Below, in pieces: positions 1 through 8,356 of a stretch of DNA of 33,385 nucleotides. The position numbers and the translations under genes are program-made. The stretch spans positions 1 to 33,385 of IMG/VR virus record IMGVR_UViG_3300022204_000014; one strand, written 5' to 3'. The notes beneath the pieces were generated by a model, which worked only from the letters and a program-made list of their open reading frames with translations, did not search any database and was not told where the DNA came from. Positions within the stretch are counted from its first letter, which is position 1; every line of letters begins with the position of its first letter. The DNA comes from a virus.

Positions 1-1
1 C

Positions 2-85
2 ACCCTGCTGCAGAATAATGAACAGCAGCTCGTCCACCAACTGCTCACCGACACCCTGACCGGTCAACCGAACCGGGTGCTGTAG
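2..85 (+). CDS. 3' end of a probable host gene (partial)
   Basis: An open plus-strand frame runs from the window edge to a TAG and gives 27 residues ending in TGQPNRVL. It lies outside the inferred prophage terminus and points opposite to the neighbouring phage genes, so it is best read as the tail of a host gene beside the insertion. The fragment is too short for a family call. The phage appears to have inserted just after this stop codon, so the host gene would be intact. Confidence 0.4.
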   Translation, partial: TLLQNNEQQLVHQLLTDTLTGQPNRVL

Positions 86-95
86 CCCGCCGCGC

Positions 96-109
96 GGTCT
101 GGAACCAAA
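96..109 (+). repeat. prophage terminal inverted repeat, biological right end
   Basis: GGTCTGGAACCAAA here matches the reverse complement of 33330-33343 (GGTGTGGAACCAAA) with one mismatch. The inner ten bases, starting at T100, are identical and start with TG as expected for a MuA-type end. The methyltransferase stop codon is only about 45 bases inside. Confidence 0.6.
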
Positions 110-111
110 TG

Positions 112-131
112 ACGCGAGGTTTGAAACCGCG
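112..131 (-). terminator. palindrome at the right end, possible terminator after the methyltransferase gene
   Basis: Read on the minus strand just after the methyltransferase stop, CGCGGTTTCAAACCTCGCGT can fold on itself. It lacks a proper U tract (it is followed by CATTTGG). Nineteen of its twenty bases match the hairpin of the strong terminator at the other phage end (33194-33213), in mirror orientation. It may be a decayed terminator or part of the end-binding region. Confidence 0.4.
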
Positions 132-143
132 CTTAAAGGCCCT

Positions 144-910
144 TTAACTCAAATTTGAAATGAACAACTCGGTGCGCGTTTTGCCCCTCGCCGTGGTCTC
201 TTTCGACATGCTGTACTTGAGCGTCACTTCCTCGATCTGAAACCCTCCGAATATCTCCCGGATCTCCGGCGTATCATTGATCGTCATCAGGAACTTGCCT
301 TTGACCTTGCCTAATATCTCGGCAAGGTCGAGAAAGTCCTGCTCGACAAAGTCATGGCGATAGCCTGGGATCTTCCAGTATGGCGGGTCCATAAAGAAGA
401 AGGTCGCGGGGCGATCATAGCGTGGAATCAGGTCGCGGAAGGACAGGCACTCGACGGTCACCCTGGCCAGACGCTGCCAGGCGGCGGTGATTGTCTGCTC
501 CAGCTCAAAAAGGTTCATCCTGGGTGGGTTGGTGGTGGCGGTGCCGAATGTCTGGCCAACCACCTTGCCGCCGAAAGCCGACCGTTGCAGATAATAATAG
601 CGCACGGCCCGCTGCACGTCGGTCAGGGTCTCGGGGTTGGTTTTGAGTAAGCGGCTGAATTCGTCGCGGGCGTACAGCACATATTTAAACTGTTTGTGGA
701 ATTCTTCAGGGTGATGCTTGACCACCCTATATAATGTGATCAGCTCCTTGTCCAGGTCGTTCAGGATCTCGACAAAAGATGGATCCTTTTTGAAAAGTAC
801 CCCGGCACCGCCTGCAAACACCTCCACATAGCAGGCATGCTCTGGGATCCTCTCGATGATTTTTTTGCCAGCCGGTTCTTGCCTCCGAAATACGGAACTA
901 AAACTCCCAT
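144..910 (-). CDS. D12-class DNA adenine-N6 methyltransferase, out of frame at an A7 tract
   Basis: This protein would methylate adenine N6 in DNA, probably shielding phage DNA from host restriction, the job done by mom in Mu. The full-length reading starts at ATG 910, seven bases after AAGGGG, and begins MGVLVPYFGGKN, the family's N-terminal SAM motif. It then needs one extra A in the run at 860-866 to continue into IIERIPEHACYVEVFAGG and the catalytic DPPY (about residues 175-178) and would total about 255 residues, a normal length. As written, the A7 run shifts the frame and the ATG reading stops early. The catalytic frame alone is open from a GTG at 827, but that codon has no ribosome binding site and lies past the first motif. 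Causes could be phase variation, a real null mutation or a homopolymer sequencing error. Confidence 0.8.
860..866 (-). other. A7 homopolymer breaking the methyltransferase frame
   Basis: On the coding strand a run of seven A follows the codons for GGKNRLA. Eight A would join the initiating frame to the catalytic frame without any other change. Such tracts are typical sites of slipped-strand phase variation and also of sequencing error. Confidence 0.7.
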
Positions 911-1060
911 GTTGCCCCTTGATAATAGGCAGGCAGTCTGCTAGATTCGCGGTCGCTACACAGCAACGAGACTAAGCAGGTGAAGCCTGCGGACCTCCTT
1001 TCCGCGTTGGTGCGCAGAGGGATGGTTCGGGGAGCGCGCTAACGCTCCCCGTCTCGACCT
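911..1060. other. intergenic segment with two hairpins, no gene recognised
   Basis: These 150 bases separate the secreted HExxH protein gene from the methyltransferase start. They hold the 8-bp hairpin at 1029-1050, a short GCAGG/CCTGC hairpin near 975-989, and an AAGGAGG-like stretch on the minus strand that has no start codon at a suitable distance. No tRNA fold or conserved coding frame is seen. It could be an untranslated leader of the methyltransferase. Confidence 0.4.
1029..1050 (-). terminator. stem-loop after the secreted protein gene
   Basis: GGGGAGCG and CGCTCCCC form a perfect 8-bp stem around a 6-base loop, ten bases past the stop of the minus-strand gene at 1061. No U run follows on either strand, so it may be a weak terminator or a 3'-end protecting structure. 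Confidence 0.4.
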
Positions 1061-1576
1061 TCACCACTTCACGGTGATCAAATTCCCGCCAGCCCATACA
1101 GCATATAGGGCATACTCCCCGGTTTTGTTCCCCCCATTATCACCCAACGTAAACAGATCCCCATTAGTCGGCCGTCTGATTGGGTATGTCAAAATCTCAA
1201 GTGCCGCCATCTGTGAATACCCGGACGTGAACGCGGAGTCCTTGGTGGCTGGGAGCAGCCGGAGCGCACTCCCCACCAGCAACTGCCCAAGCATCCCGGA
1301 TCGGGCTATCCAGCGCATCTCCCTATCAGTCTCCGTTGTTCGGTCGATGTGGAAGGCGAGACCACCGTTATACTCATAGTCCCCACCGACAGCCTCGAAG
1401 GCGATTAGATGGCTTATTTCGTGGACCGCTAACGATGCAGCAAAACCAGCTGCCACATAAAACGGATTTTGGGCAAAAATTTCGTCAGCCGACTTGCCGA
1501 ATAATTGGACCTGAAGTGCGCCAGCCGTCTGGGGCCAACACACAGTCAGTAGAATGGCTGCAATTAGTTGTTTCAT
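1061..1576 (-). CDS. exported protein with a zincin-like HExxH motif
   Basis: The 171-residue product starts with a clear signal peptide (charged MK, hydrophobic to about residue 18, cleavage near TAGA). A hydrophobic helix follows carrying AVHEISHLIAFEAVGG, with HEISH at residues 52-56. HExxH is the zinc-binding and catalytic signature of zincin metallopeptidases, and its place inside a hydrophobic helix resembles site-2-protease-like membrane enzymes. A third zinc ligand cannot be assigned with confidence. The start has a strong SD (AGGAGG), which overlaps the stop of the tail gene before it. Its position after the tail genes and before the methyltransferase is a usual spot for phage cargo. 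It may act on the host envelope, in entry or superinfection exclusion; none of this is shown. Confidence 0.7.
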   Translation of the reverse strand: MKQLIAAILLTVCWPQTAGALQVQLFGKSADEIFAQNPFYVAAGFAASLAVHEISHLIAFEAVGGDYEYNGGLAFHIDRTTETDREMRWIARSGMLGQLLVGSALRLLPATKDSAFTSGYSQMAALEILTYPIRRPTNGDLFTLGDNGGNKTGEYALYAVWAGGNLITVKW

Positions 1577-1577
1577 G

Positions 1578-2372
1578 TTATCCTCCTGCGTTTATAACCC
1601 CACGATAAATTCCTTTAACGCGGACATTGGTATCGGTATATCCACCAAACGAGAACTCTGCGTATGCACCGGTTGCAGATCCCTCGAAGATCTGCAGCTC
1701 GTTGTGATAATTAGCCAGTATCCCGACTGATGCATCGACCCCTGTTGCCAACGGCAAGCTAATAAAAACGGTTGTTGTACTTCCCTGGTTCTGCGTCAAG
1801 AAATACCGCACGGGGTTCCCTGTTTCATTGCGCAAGACAACTAAACCATCCGTGCCGCTTTTTTTAAGCAGGATTCCGCCAATGTCAACCACCGTGGCAG
1901 AGGCGTCCGTGGTATCAAAATCAAAATGGCCCATGACAATCCCGTCAACCGCGCCATCTTTCAGCGTGACGCCGTCAACGGTAACCCCGGCACCAGTGGT
2001 CTTCTCGTTAATCGTGTCGGCAGTTAATTCTCCCGCCAGCGACTGAACCAGCCACCGTTTGGTCCCGGCATTAACGTCAGGCGCGATAATATCCGGCGAT
2101 GCCTCGGCCGCCCCCGAGGCATCGTCCAACTCGTACACATAAAATGCGCCGCCCGTCACCACAAAGGCCCGGTCGCCGTCAAGCAAGTCCGCCCCGTCAA
2201 TGGCATCCAAAGCCCCGGCCGCCCCGCCGGTCAGCGCCGTGCGAAAATAAAACTGCTCGGTATCCATGGCCTCCGCATTCGTTCGCCATTGCTCCAGGGC
2301 CGCGCGGGCCACGGCCTCGAAACCATCGACCCCGGAGACCGGGAAGGTATCCCATGTGTATTTCTGGCCCAT
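1578..2372 (-). CDS. tail fibre or tail tip protein
   Basis: The 264-residue protein is the last of the tail genes. Its N-terminal part has a segment (DGDRAFVVTGGAFYVYELDD) of a kind often seen in fibre-like proteins of Mu-like prophages in delta-proteobacteria. The rest is Gly/Thr/Val-rich and beta-like (about residues 100-264), as expected for a host-contact protein. The ATG at 2372 overlaps the preceding stop (TGATG) behind an AGGTGG sequence, so it is translationally coupled. The fibre role rests on position and composition; no catalytic motif is seen. Confidence 0.55.
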   Translation of the reverse strand: MGQKYTWDTFPVSGVDGFEAVARAALEQWRTNAEAMDTEQFYFRTALTGGAAGALDAIDGADLLDGDRAFVVTGGAFYVYELDDASGAAEASPDIIAPDVNAGTKRWLVQSLAGELTADTINEKTTGAGVTVDGVTLKDGAVDGIVMGHFDFDTTDASATVVDIGGILLKKSGTDGLVVLRNETGNPVRYFLTQNQGSTTTVFISLPLATGVDASVGILANYHNELQIFEGSATGAYAEFSFGGYTDTNVRVKGIYRGVINAGG

Positions 2373-3118
2373 CAAACCACCTCTTTAATAGAATAATCGA
2401 GCATGCTCTTATGCGATTTATGGCCACCACCCGGAGGGGCTTCAAATTTGCCGAAAACCGCCCATTCCCTGTCATCCTGGCTACTGACCACCCTAAACGG
2501 CAGCGGGTCAGGCCCCACCCCGTCATATATCTTCATGAACTGATAAAAGTCAGGGGACCGGTCAACGCGGATCTGCCCGGCAAAGGTCCGAACAATGTCC
2601 CGTTTTCGGGTATAAAACGCGCCGTTGTTCAGCTCCTTGACGATCGAATAATCAACCCGCCCCTCGCCCAAATCGCCCACCGGATCGGGAAACGTCCTTA
2701 CCAGGCCCGCCCAGACGATCCCGGCCTGTGCCACATTCGGCGTTTGGGCTAGAAAATCAATCTCGATCGTGTGCTGTAGCGTCTGGTAGAGATATTCAAC
2801 CCATAGGGATGTATAAATTTCGCCGGCATCGGTGATCAGCTCCAGATAGGTGTCGATTACGTCGCCGAGGGTATAGGTGTTGCTTTCCACCACAACCCCG
2901 TCGCCGTCTTTAACCGTCACCGTCATCTCGCGGGCATTGGTGTTGAAGATGGCCAGCCCGTTGGAGCTGCCGACCACGGTCACGATCAGCTTGGCATCGG
3001 CGCTGGTTGCCTTCCAGATCTTTTTCGGATACTTATCCAGGACGTTGTCATCCGGGAACTCGGCATCTTCCTCGTCAGCCACGGCCGCGCTTATGTTGTT
3101 CGGATAGATCACTTTCAT
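2372..3118 (-). CDS. tail protein of unknown function
   Basis: The 248-residue protein lies between the presumed distal tail protein and the fibre. Residues about 35-120 are rich in beta-type alternation (LIVTVVGSSNGLAIF, MTVTVKDGDGVVVE), suggesting a beta-sandwich as in binding modules of tail-tip proteins. The start ATG overlaps the previous stop (ATGA). I recognise no named domain. The tail assignment comes from its place in the unbroken run of tail genes. Confidence 0.5.
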   Translation of the reverse strand: MKVIYPNNISAAVADEEDAEFPDDNVLDKYPKKIWKATSADAKLIVTVVGSSNGLAIFNTNAREMTVTVKDGDGVVVESNTYTLGDVIDTYLELITDAGEIYTSLWVEYLYQTLQHTIEIDFLAQTPNVAQAGIVWAGLVRTFPDPVGDLGEGRVDYSIVKELNNGAFYTRKRDIVRTFAGQIRVDRSPDFYQFMKIYDGVGPDPLPFRVVSSQDDREWAVFGKFEAPPGGGHKSHKSMLDYSIKEVV

Positions 3119-4089
3119 GCGGCCGTAATTTCCCCCTCGCCCTCAATCTCCACCACCTCGTTTTCAAAGTCATACGAGATCCGCCGCGCCCGAATATAGG
3201 CGGCGGTATCAACCACCAGTGAACTGTCGGTCCACGAAACCTTTTTGCCCGGCGCCGGCAACCCGCCCAAAAGTGGCACCCTCAACCGGCAGCGCGGTCG
3301 ATTGATCACGGAAAGTATGTCATCCAGGGCCGCCTCAATGTTGGCCTGGGCGCTATGATAGGCCTCAGACAAAGATAGCGCCTCACCGTAGGGATAAGCG
3401 CTGGCCCGCGAATAATCGCCGCCGGTAATGATCGAGGTGGGCACCACGTCCTCGTAGGTGGACGGAAAATAGTCATACTCGGTCAACACCTCCGAGCCGT
3501 TATCCGCCAGCATGTCCACCAGGTACAGCGTCCCGGCTTCGATGTGAAAACAGTGCGAAAAGAAGGCGCAGAAATCGGAAATCGTGTCGATCAGCAGCCG
3601 GTCGCTGGTCATGGTGTGGATCAGGGCGGGCGAAGGCGCTCGGGCCGCTGTCGTGTCCAGGGTCAGGTTAAGCCGCGTGGGGTCGGCCGCCCAGGCCATG
3701 ACGTTTGCCAGGGTGTCGTCAAAGGCCTGGTTGGTGGCCACCACCGTGTCGTAAGCCGTGCCGTGTAAATCATAAGAAATCGAATCCCGATCAAACCCGG
3801 CCCGGTGCGCGGTACCGGAAAACAACGTCTCGGCCGAGGCCTCGTCGGTAGCCGTGTATTTGACCGTGATCGGGCAGGATGCCGGCGGCGGCCAATCGCC
3901 CTTGAAAAGATCAGGCGACAAGATGATCGACCCGAAATCCAACCGGGCATAGCCGCCGTAATCCTTCGGCAGGCTGTATTGCGGCGGGGTAAACGAGGTG
4001 ATCATATTGGCCCACCAATGGTCCAGGGCCAAGCCTTCCATTGAAAGCCGCTTTAAAACCGCGTTTATGCTCATTTCAACCAGCAGCAT
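3115..4089 (-). CDS. tail tip or baseplate-like protein
   Basis: The 324-residue protein comes shortly after the tape measure gene, where siphophages encode the distal tail and hub proteins. The start is chosen at ATG 4089, which overlaps the stop of the previous gene (TAATG). An upstream TTG (4101) and an internal ATG (4074) are also in frame but have no better ribosome binding site. The sequence ends in GEGEITAA after a segment rich in charged beta strands. No enzyme motif is visible. Confidence 0.5.
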   Translation of the reverse strand: MLLVEMSINAVLKRLSMEGLALDHWWANMITSFTPPQYSLPKDYGGYARLDFGSIILSPDLFKGDWPPPASCPITVKYTATDEASAETLFSGTAHRAGFDRDSISYDLHGTAYDTVVATNQAFDDTLANVMAWAADPTRLNLTLDTTAARAPSPALIHTMTSDRLLIDTISDFCAFFSHCFHIEAGTLYLVDMLADNGSEVLTEYDYFPSTYEDVVPTSIITGGDYSRASAYPYGEALSLSEAYHSAQANIEAALDDILSVINRPRCRLRVPLLGGLPAPGKKVSWTDSSLVVDTAAYIRARRISYDFENEVVEIEGEGEITAA

Positions 4090-4373
4090 TACTCGCCCCA
4101 AACTTGTCTGTGCTTCGGATCACGGTTAACCATCTGCTTGGCCTCTTTGCAGCAATGACCCGGATCCAACCAGTTCAGGAAACGCTCAATGAGCCATAAT
4201 ATGGGATGGGACCTTTGAAAATCATCTCTACCGTGGGCCTCCAGGATGAAGCCAATGCGAGCCGACAGCGTGGAGTAAGGCGATCCACCGCATACGGCGT
4301 TCACGGCACAGTCAAACGCGATTAGTTGATTCAACAGGTATTGCGCAATAGACCATCTGAGATTTTTTGTCAT
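4089..4373 (-). CDS. small conserved phage protein downstream of the tape measure
   Basis: A 94-residue protein. ATG 4373 is chosen because AAGGAG lies seven bases before it; the GTG 18 bases upstream would place that SD inside the gene. It shows the pattern of a widespread phage family of unknown function: a helix with LLNQLIAFDCAVNAVCGGSP, then YSTLSARIG, then a C-terminal FLNWLDPGHCCKEA. The Cys/His cluster (GHCC) could bind metal. Its place between the tape measure and tail tip genes suggests a tail role, but that is inference. Confidence 0.65.
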   Translation of the reverse strand: MTKNLRWSIAQYLLNQLIAFDCAVNAVCGGSPYSTLSARIGFILEAHGRDDFQRSHPILWLIERFLNWLDPGHCCKEAKQMVNRDPKHRQVWGE

Positions 4374-4387
4374 ATCATTGCTCCTTG

Positions 4388-7300
4388 TCACATCACCATG
4401 GGCCGAGCGCCCAGGCCCCGTCGTTCCGCTTTTACCCGCACATTGTCGGCCCGCTGGTCGATATAGGCGTCGAACTGCTCACTGCCCACCATCACCGTGA
4501 TCTGCAGCGGCCGGCTGTTATAGTTGCGGTTTTCCTCGGCGGTTAAAATCCGCTCGCCCCGGTGGATCTTGGCGGGCATGTCGTATGGGACATAGTCGGT
4601 GCCTCCGGCGAATCCGGGTAACGGGGACATGTCCCACGGCGAGTCGCTGATTGTGGCCTTGTATATTTCCTCGATCTGTTTCCCGAGATGGTCGGCCCAG
4701 TGGATTGACCGTCCCGGGGTCACAAGATCCTCGAAAAAGGGGATCAGGGCAGCGTCCACCGAATCGATAGTGGCCTTGCCTGGTCCGACCAGGTAGTCAT
4801 TGTCCCAAATAAAATGAGCCAGCGTATCGAGTTTCGAGTTCTTGGGCATTTTGTCCATTAACTCGGTCAGATCATTGCTCACCAGCAACATCGGGTCATC
4901 GATGATCTCTTTTGGGGTTGGAGCCAGCCCGGGCAACGGTGAGCCACCCAGCAAGTCATCAAAAAAACCGCCAAGACCGAAGTTGCGCCGGCCTATCAAA
5001 CCACCGTCGGCAAAGTTTTCGCCAAGCTCTTTTCCGGCGATGCCTCCACCGATGACCTCGCCGTAATAAACCACGGCCTTGGCGATCGCCGAGTAAAGGC
5101 TCTCGCCGTCGCCCAGCCAGGCCTGTATAAATGTGGCAAAACCGCCGGCGTTGGTATCATTTGCCAGCTCACGAACCTTATCCCGGTCGGCGATCATGCC
5201 GCCCTCGGCAAAAACTGCCCGCTTCTGCCCGTTAAACCATTGCAGGAAGCCAAGATTGTTGGCCGTGGTCTCTTTATCAATGACAAATTCGCCGCCCATG
5301 CCGTAGTTGGCCACCGCGCCGCCGTTGGTCAATCCGAGGAACACATCGTCCCTGAAACCTGATCCCTGCCTGATATGTCCACCGCCGGGATGGGAACCCA
5401 ACCAGCCGCCGGTAGCGAAATTTTCCGCCAATAGGCGGCCCCCCACCAGCTCAAGGGCCACGCCACCCAGGTATCCCGCCACCGAGGCAATCCGGCTTTT
5501 CCAGTCATCCCCCTCTGTGCCAGATTCGGCCGCACCGAGACCGATCCACGATCCCATTATATCGAGCAGTCCGCCGGCTATTGCCCCGTAATTGGCCCCT
5601 CCAGTTGAGGTCACATAGCTATCGGATTTGTCGGTTGCCCCTTTAGTTGCGGTTCCCACGCCGGTCCATAGTCCGGACACCTCACCGAGCACGCTGGATG
5701 CCGATGTATAGACCGCGCCCATGCCATCGACGGAATCTTTATCCCCGAACGCCGTAACCATTTTGCCGATACTGCCGCCCCACTTGGTCTGCATGTCATC
5801 CCACGGCCCGCCGGTCTTGGTCAACTCGGTGGTGGTTCCCTTGGCCGAGGCCACCACGTCGGCGCTGTACTCGGAATCCAGCGTCCGCATCTTGCTGAGG
5901 TATTCAGTCTCATAGTGGGTGTTTTTCCGGCCGTTGTTGTCGATCAGGTCTTTGTACTGATCATCAAGGAGTTGCCGTTTATGCTCCAGCTCCTCGACAT
6001 CCAGCCGCTTGATCCGGCCCATGTAATCCTGGTAGGCCAGCTCTTTGTCAACGCCGGAGTCAACCGCCGCGCTATAATCGTCCTCATACTGGTCGGCCAG
6101 GTGGTCATAATAGCCGTCGGCCTGCCATTTCAGGCGGCCATACATCTTGTCGGTGATTGCCGCCTGTTCTTTGGCGGCCTTGATCGCCGCATTAGCTGCC
6201 TCTTTAGCGGCCTTGCCGGTCAGTTCCTGCTCTTGGGCCGTTTTTTTGAGGGCGTCTTGGATCTTTTTCTGACCCTCGATCACTTCTTCTTCGGTCTTGC
6301 CGCTGGTCACCGGGATGGCGGCGATCTTGTCACGCAGGGCGTGGACCTTATCGCCGACCGCGTCATAGCCTTTGCCGACATCCTCGAAGTCTTTTATTGA
6401 TTGCAGGGTAGTGGCATGGCTCGATAGGCGAAAAGTCGCCAAGCCGCTTTCCATCGAATCAAACGGGTTTACATCCAGAGTCCCCAGCTTTACCAACCCA
6501 TCGAAAACCAGATCAAGTGGCGCTAGGAGCGCCCGGAGCGCCTGAAGATCCGCCTCCAGCATCATGCCGATGAATTCGAGGGCCACGTTTGCCGCGACCT
6601 TGAATCCGGCCCACGCCTGATGCCCGAACTTGATAACATCTATGGCAGTGACGAGACCGTCGGCTAACCACAAAACCCCGTCTTTAACCAGGCTCATAAG
6701 GTATTCGCGGTTTTCTTTGATCTGGGCTCCCCATCCAGCGAACTCAACCCCGGCCATCTTGACCAAATCCACCAGGAACTGATTCTTGGTGATGACGAAA
6801 CCAAGTTCTTCCTTAGTGTCGCCAAGGATATTCTGGGTCTGGGTCAATGCACCGCCGAACGTGTTAGTTGCTGCCGCAGCCGCGCCACCGAACTGGCTCT
6901 CCAACTCGCCCAGGACAATGGCCTGGGCTCCAACCATGTCGCCCGATTCCTGCATGGTCCTTATTTGATCTTTCTGCTGTTCGGTAAAGGTGACGCCCGC
7001 CCTAGTGAGGGCGGTCATGCCGGTGATCGGGTCATTGGCCGCCTTGCCCACCAATAGCATCGAGCTTTTCAGGTCCTGGTCCATAACCTGGCTCATATCG
7101 AGCGCCGCCTGGGTAGCCCGCTCAAAGGCCTCCCCTTTGATCTGCTTAAAGGTCGACAAGATGGCCATACCACCCAGGGTCACCTCATCGCCCACCGTGG
7201 TGACTTTCTGAAAACCGGAGGCCATCTCCTTGAGTTGGTCGATGTTATACCCGGCCGCATGGCCGGTGGCCTGGAGCACCGCCTCCAGTTTGTTCTCGGC

Positions 7301-7588
7301 AGCCTCTTGCACATTGGCAGCGCCTACATACTCAACAACCGAGCCTTTCAGGGCGTCGTAACCCCGCTTGACCCCCATGATCCCCACCACGGCGCCGCCG
7401 ACTTTCATCAGCGACCCGGTCATGGACTCGGCTTTCTGCTCGGTCTCCCCCAGGGTCCGACCAAAGCCCAGAAAGGACTTCGTGCCCTTGTCCCCCGCCT
7501 TCTCGCCTTCCTGGCCGATCTGGCGGAGCACAACAGCGCCCTTGTCTGTTACTTTGACTTCGAGGTTGACGGTGCCGACGTTAGACAA
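4388..7588 (-). CDS. tail tape measure protein
   Basis: The 1066-residue protein fixes tail length and may help DNA cross the envelope. The N-terminal 300 residues have the usual tape-measure core (GQEGEKAGDKGTKSF; AANDPITGMTALTRAGVTFT; QFGGAAAAATNTFGGALTQTQ). Hydrophobic stretches follow at about 305-380, then a long helical, Lys/Ala-rich part (about 400-560), Gly-rich repeats with FATGG and FADGG motifs, and a C-terminus typical of the family (PAKIHRGERILTAEENR). The start is TTG 7588 behind GGGAG; it overlaps the end of the chaperone's second frame. By the usual scaling of about 0.15 nm per residue the tail would be roughly 160 nm. Confidence 0.9.
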   Translation of the reverse strand: MSNVGTVNLEVKVTDKGAVVLRQIGQEGEKAGDKGTKSFLGFGRTLGETEQKAESMTGSLMKVGGAVVGIMGVKRGYDALKGSVVEYVGAANVQEAAENKLEAVLQATGHAAGYNIDQLKEMASGFQKVTTVGDEVTLGGMAILSTFKQIKGEAFERATQAALDMSQVMDQDLKSSMLLVGKAANDPITGMTALTRAGVTFTEQQKDQIRTMQESGDMVGAQAIVLGELESQFGGAAAAATNTFGGALTQTQNILGDTKEELGFVITKNQFLVDLVKMAGVEFAGWGAQIKENREYLMSLVKDGVLWLADGLVTAIDVIKFGHQAWAGFKVAANVALEFIGMMLEADLQALRALLAPLDLVFDGLVKLGTLDVNPFDSMESGLATFRLSSHATTLQSIKDFEDVGKGYDAVGDKVHALRDKIAAIPVTSGKTEEEVIEGQKKIQDALKKTAQEQELTGKAAKEAANAAIKAAKEQAAITDKMYGRLKWQADGYYDHLADQYEDDYSAAVDSGVDKELAYQDYMGRIKRLDVEELEHKRQLLDDQYKDLIDNNGRKNTHYETEYLSKMRTLDSEYSADVVASAKGTTTELTKTGGPWDDMQTKWGGSIGKMVTAFGDKDSVDGMGAVYTSASSVLGEVSGLWTGVGTATKGATDKSDSYVTSTGGANYGAIAGGLLDIMGSWIGLGAAESGTEGDDWKSRIASVAGYLGGVALELVGGRLLAENFATGGWLGSHPGGGHIRQGSGFRDDVFLGLTNGGAVANYGMGGEFVIDKETTANNLGFLQWFNGQKRAVFAEGGMIADRDKVRELANDTNAGGFATFIQAWLGDGESLYSAIAKAVVYYGEVIGGGIAGKELGENFADGGLIGRRNFGLGGFFDDLLGGSPLPGLAPTPKEIIDDPMLLVSNDLTELMDKMPKNSKLDTLAHFIWDNDYLVGPGKATIDSVDAALIPFFEDLVTPGRSIHWADHLGKQIEEIYKATISDSPWDMSPLPGFAGGTDYVPYDMPAKIHRGERILTAEENRNYNSRPLQITVMVGSEQFDAYIDQRADNVRVKAERRGLGARPMVM

Positions 7589-8303
7589 TGGATCAATTCT
7601 CCCAGGTCAAACCATTCTTCCAAGTTGAGGGAATTCGCCTCGAGGGGGAATCCCGCGTTTTGCAACCGGCGGATCCGCAGCAGCTTGTGCGTGTACGGAT
7701 GCAGATCCGCCAGGCTTCTTTTTTCACAACTTTTGCACGACCAGGCCAGGTGCGCCCCGAACTCGGCCGCGCATTTTGCCTTTTCCTGCGGGTCACAGAG
7801 ACCTGACTGCAGGGTGATCAGGTCTCTTTCGAGTTTCCCGCCGCGTCATCCGGGGCCGGGGTTTCCGCCTGCCCGGGCTCGCCATCGCCGGGCAGCTCTT
7901 CCGGGTCTGGTTTCGGCTTCTCAGTGGGGTTACGCTTTACCGCCACCGAGCTCTCGAAAACAAACAGCGCCAACACCTCCACGATGTCGGCGGCATACTT
8001 CTCGATCAGATCCCGCCAGTTTTTGTTGTAGTGCGGCGACTGCGGATCGCTGGACATGGGGTTGCCGTCCGCGTCGGCAAAATCGCCATCTTTAAATCCG
8101 ACGAAGATCTTCATCCCATATTCCTGCCGCACCGGGCCGTGGTTGAAAACCACCTTGCCACCCTCGCGCACCACGCTCTTGTTCGAGTAATGCAACCGCT
8201 CGGTGGCGGTCGGCATCCGGTAATAGACCACCAGTTCCGAGCCGGACAGATTGTCGTTAATGCGCAACTCGTTACGGGCAGAGCCCCCTAGTGTACGTGC
8301 CAT
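7549..8303 (-). CDS. tail assembly chaperone made by -1 frameshift (GT-like fusion)
   Basis: The long product reads the 0 frame from ATG 8303 to the GGGAAAC site at 7833-7839, slips back one base and continues to TAA at 7549-7551, about 251 residues. The second frame is open, has no start of its own, and encodes a credible globular segment with CKSCEKRS, DLHPYTHKLL and LEEWFDLGELI. It ends 37 bases inside the tape measure gene, just as lambda gpGT-type products do. In the family, the short and long forms coat the tape measure during tail assembly in a fixed ratio. The frameshift is inferred from the sequence only. Confidence 0.75.
7818..8303 (-). CDS. tail assembly chaperone, short form (G-like)
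   Basis: The 161-residue unshifted product lies directly before the tape measure gene. It starts MARTLGGSARNELRI and ends in a Pro/Glu/Asp-rich tail (ETAPDDAAGNSKET). The start has AAGGAG a few bases upstream and one copy of the TTTAAA direct repeat overlapping the leader. In siphophages this protein is an abundant assembly chaperone, absent from the finished particle. Confidence 0.8.
   Translation of the reverse strand: MARTLGGSARNELRINDNLSGSELVVYYRMPTATERLHYSNKSVVREGGKVVFNHGPVRQEYGMKIFVGFKDGDFADADGNPMSSDPQSPHYNKNWRDLIEKYAADIVEVLALFVFESSVAVKRNPTEKPKPDPEELPGDGEPGQAETPAPDDAAGNSKET
7833..7839 (-). promoter_or_regulatory. -1 programmed frameshift slippery heptamer GGGAAAC
   Basis: On the coding strand the 0-frame codons are GGA AAC preceded by G, the canonical X XXY YYZ arrangement; lambda G/GT uses GGGAAAG. 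It lies 12 bases before the 0-frame stop. The -1 frame is then open for 94 codons. Confidence 0.75.
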
Positions 8304-8313
8304 TTTTTTCTCC

Positions 8314-8330
8314 TTAAAAGGCTGTTTAAA
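8314..8330 (-). repeat. TTTAAA-N5-TTTAAA direct repeat, copy A
   Basis: On the coding strand TTTAAA CAGCC TTTTAA lies directly before and partly within the SD of the tail chaperone gene; the two halves are 11 bp apart. See copies at 12930, 15294, 24620 and 33264. Confidence 0.5.
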
Positions 8331-8356
8331 TCGTTTTCAAAAGATTGTTGGAAAGC

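Noticed and set aside
911-1060. tRNA, com-like regulator or retron-type RNA before the methyltransferase
   Set aside because: Only short hairpins are present; no cloverleaf, no reverse transcriptase in the window, and no short frame with a usable start.
7593-7796. Basic 67-residue frame between chaperone and tape measure
   Set aside because: It is the 0 frame after the chaperone stop, Arg/Ser/Cys-rich like a shadow, while the -1 frame in the same region is protein-like and fits the frameshift model.
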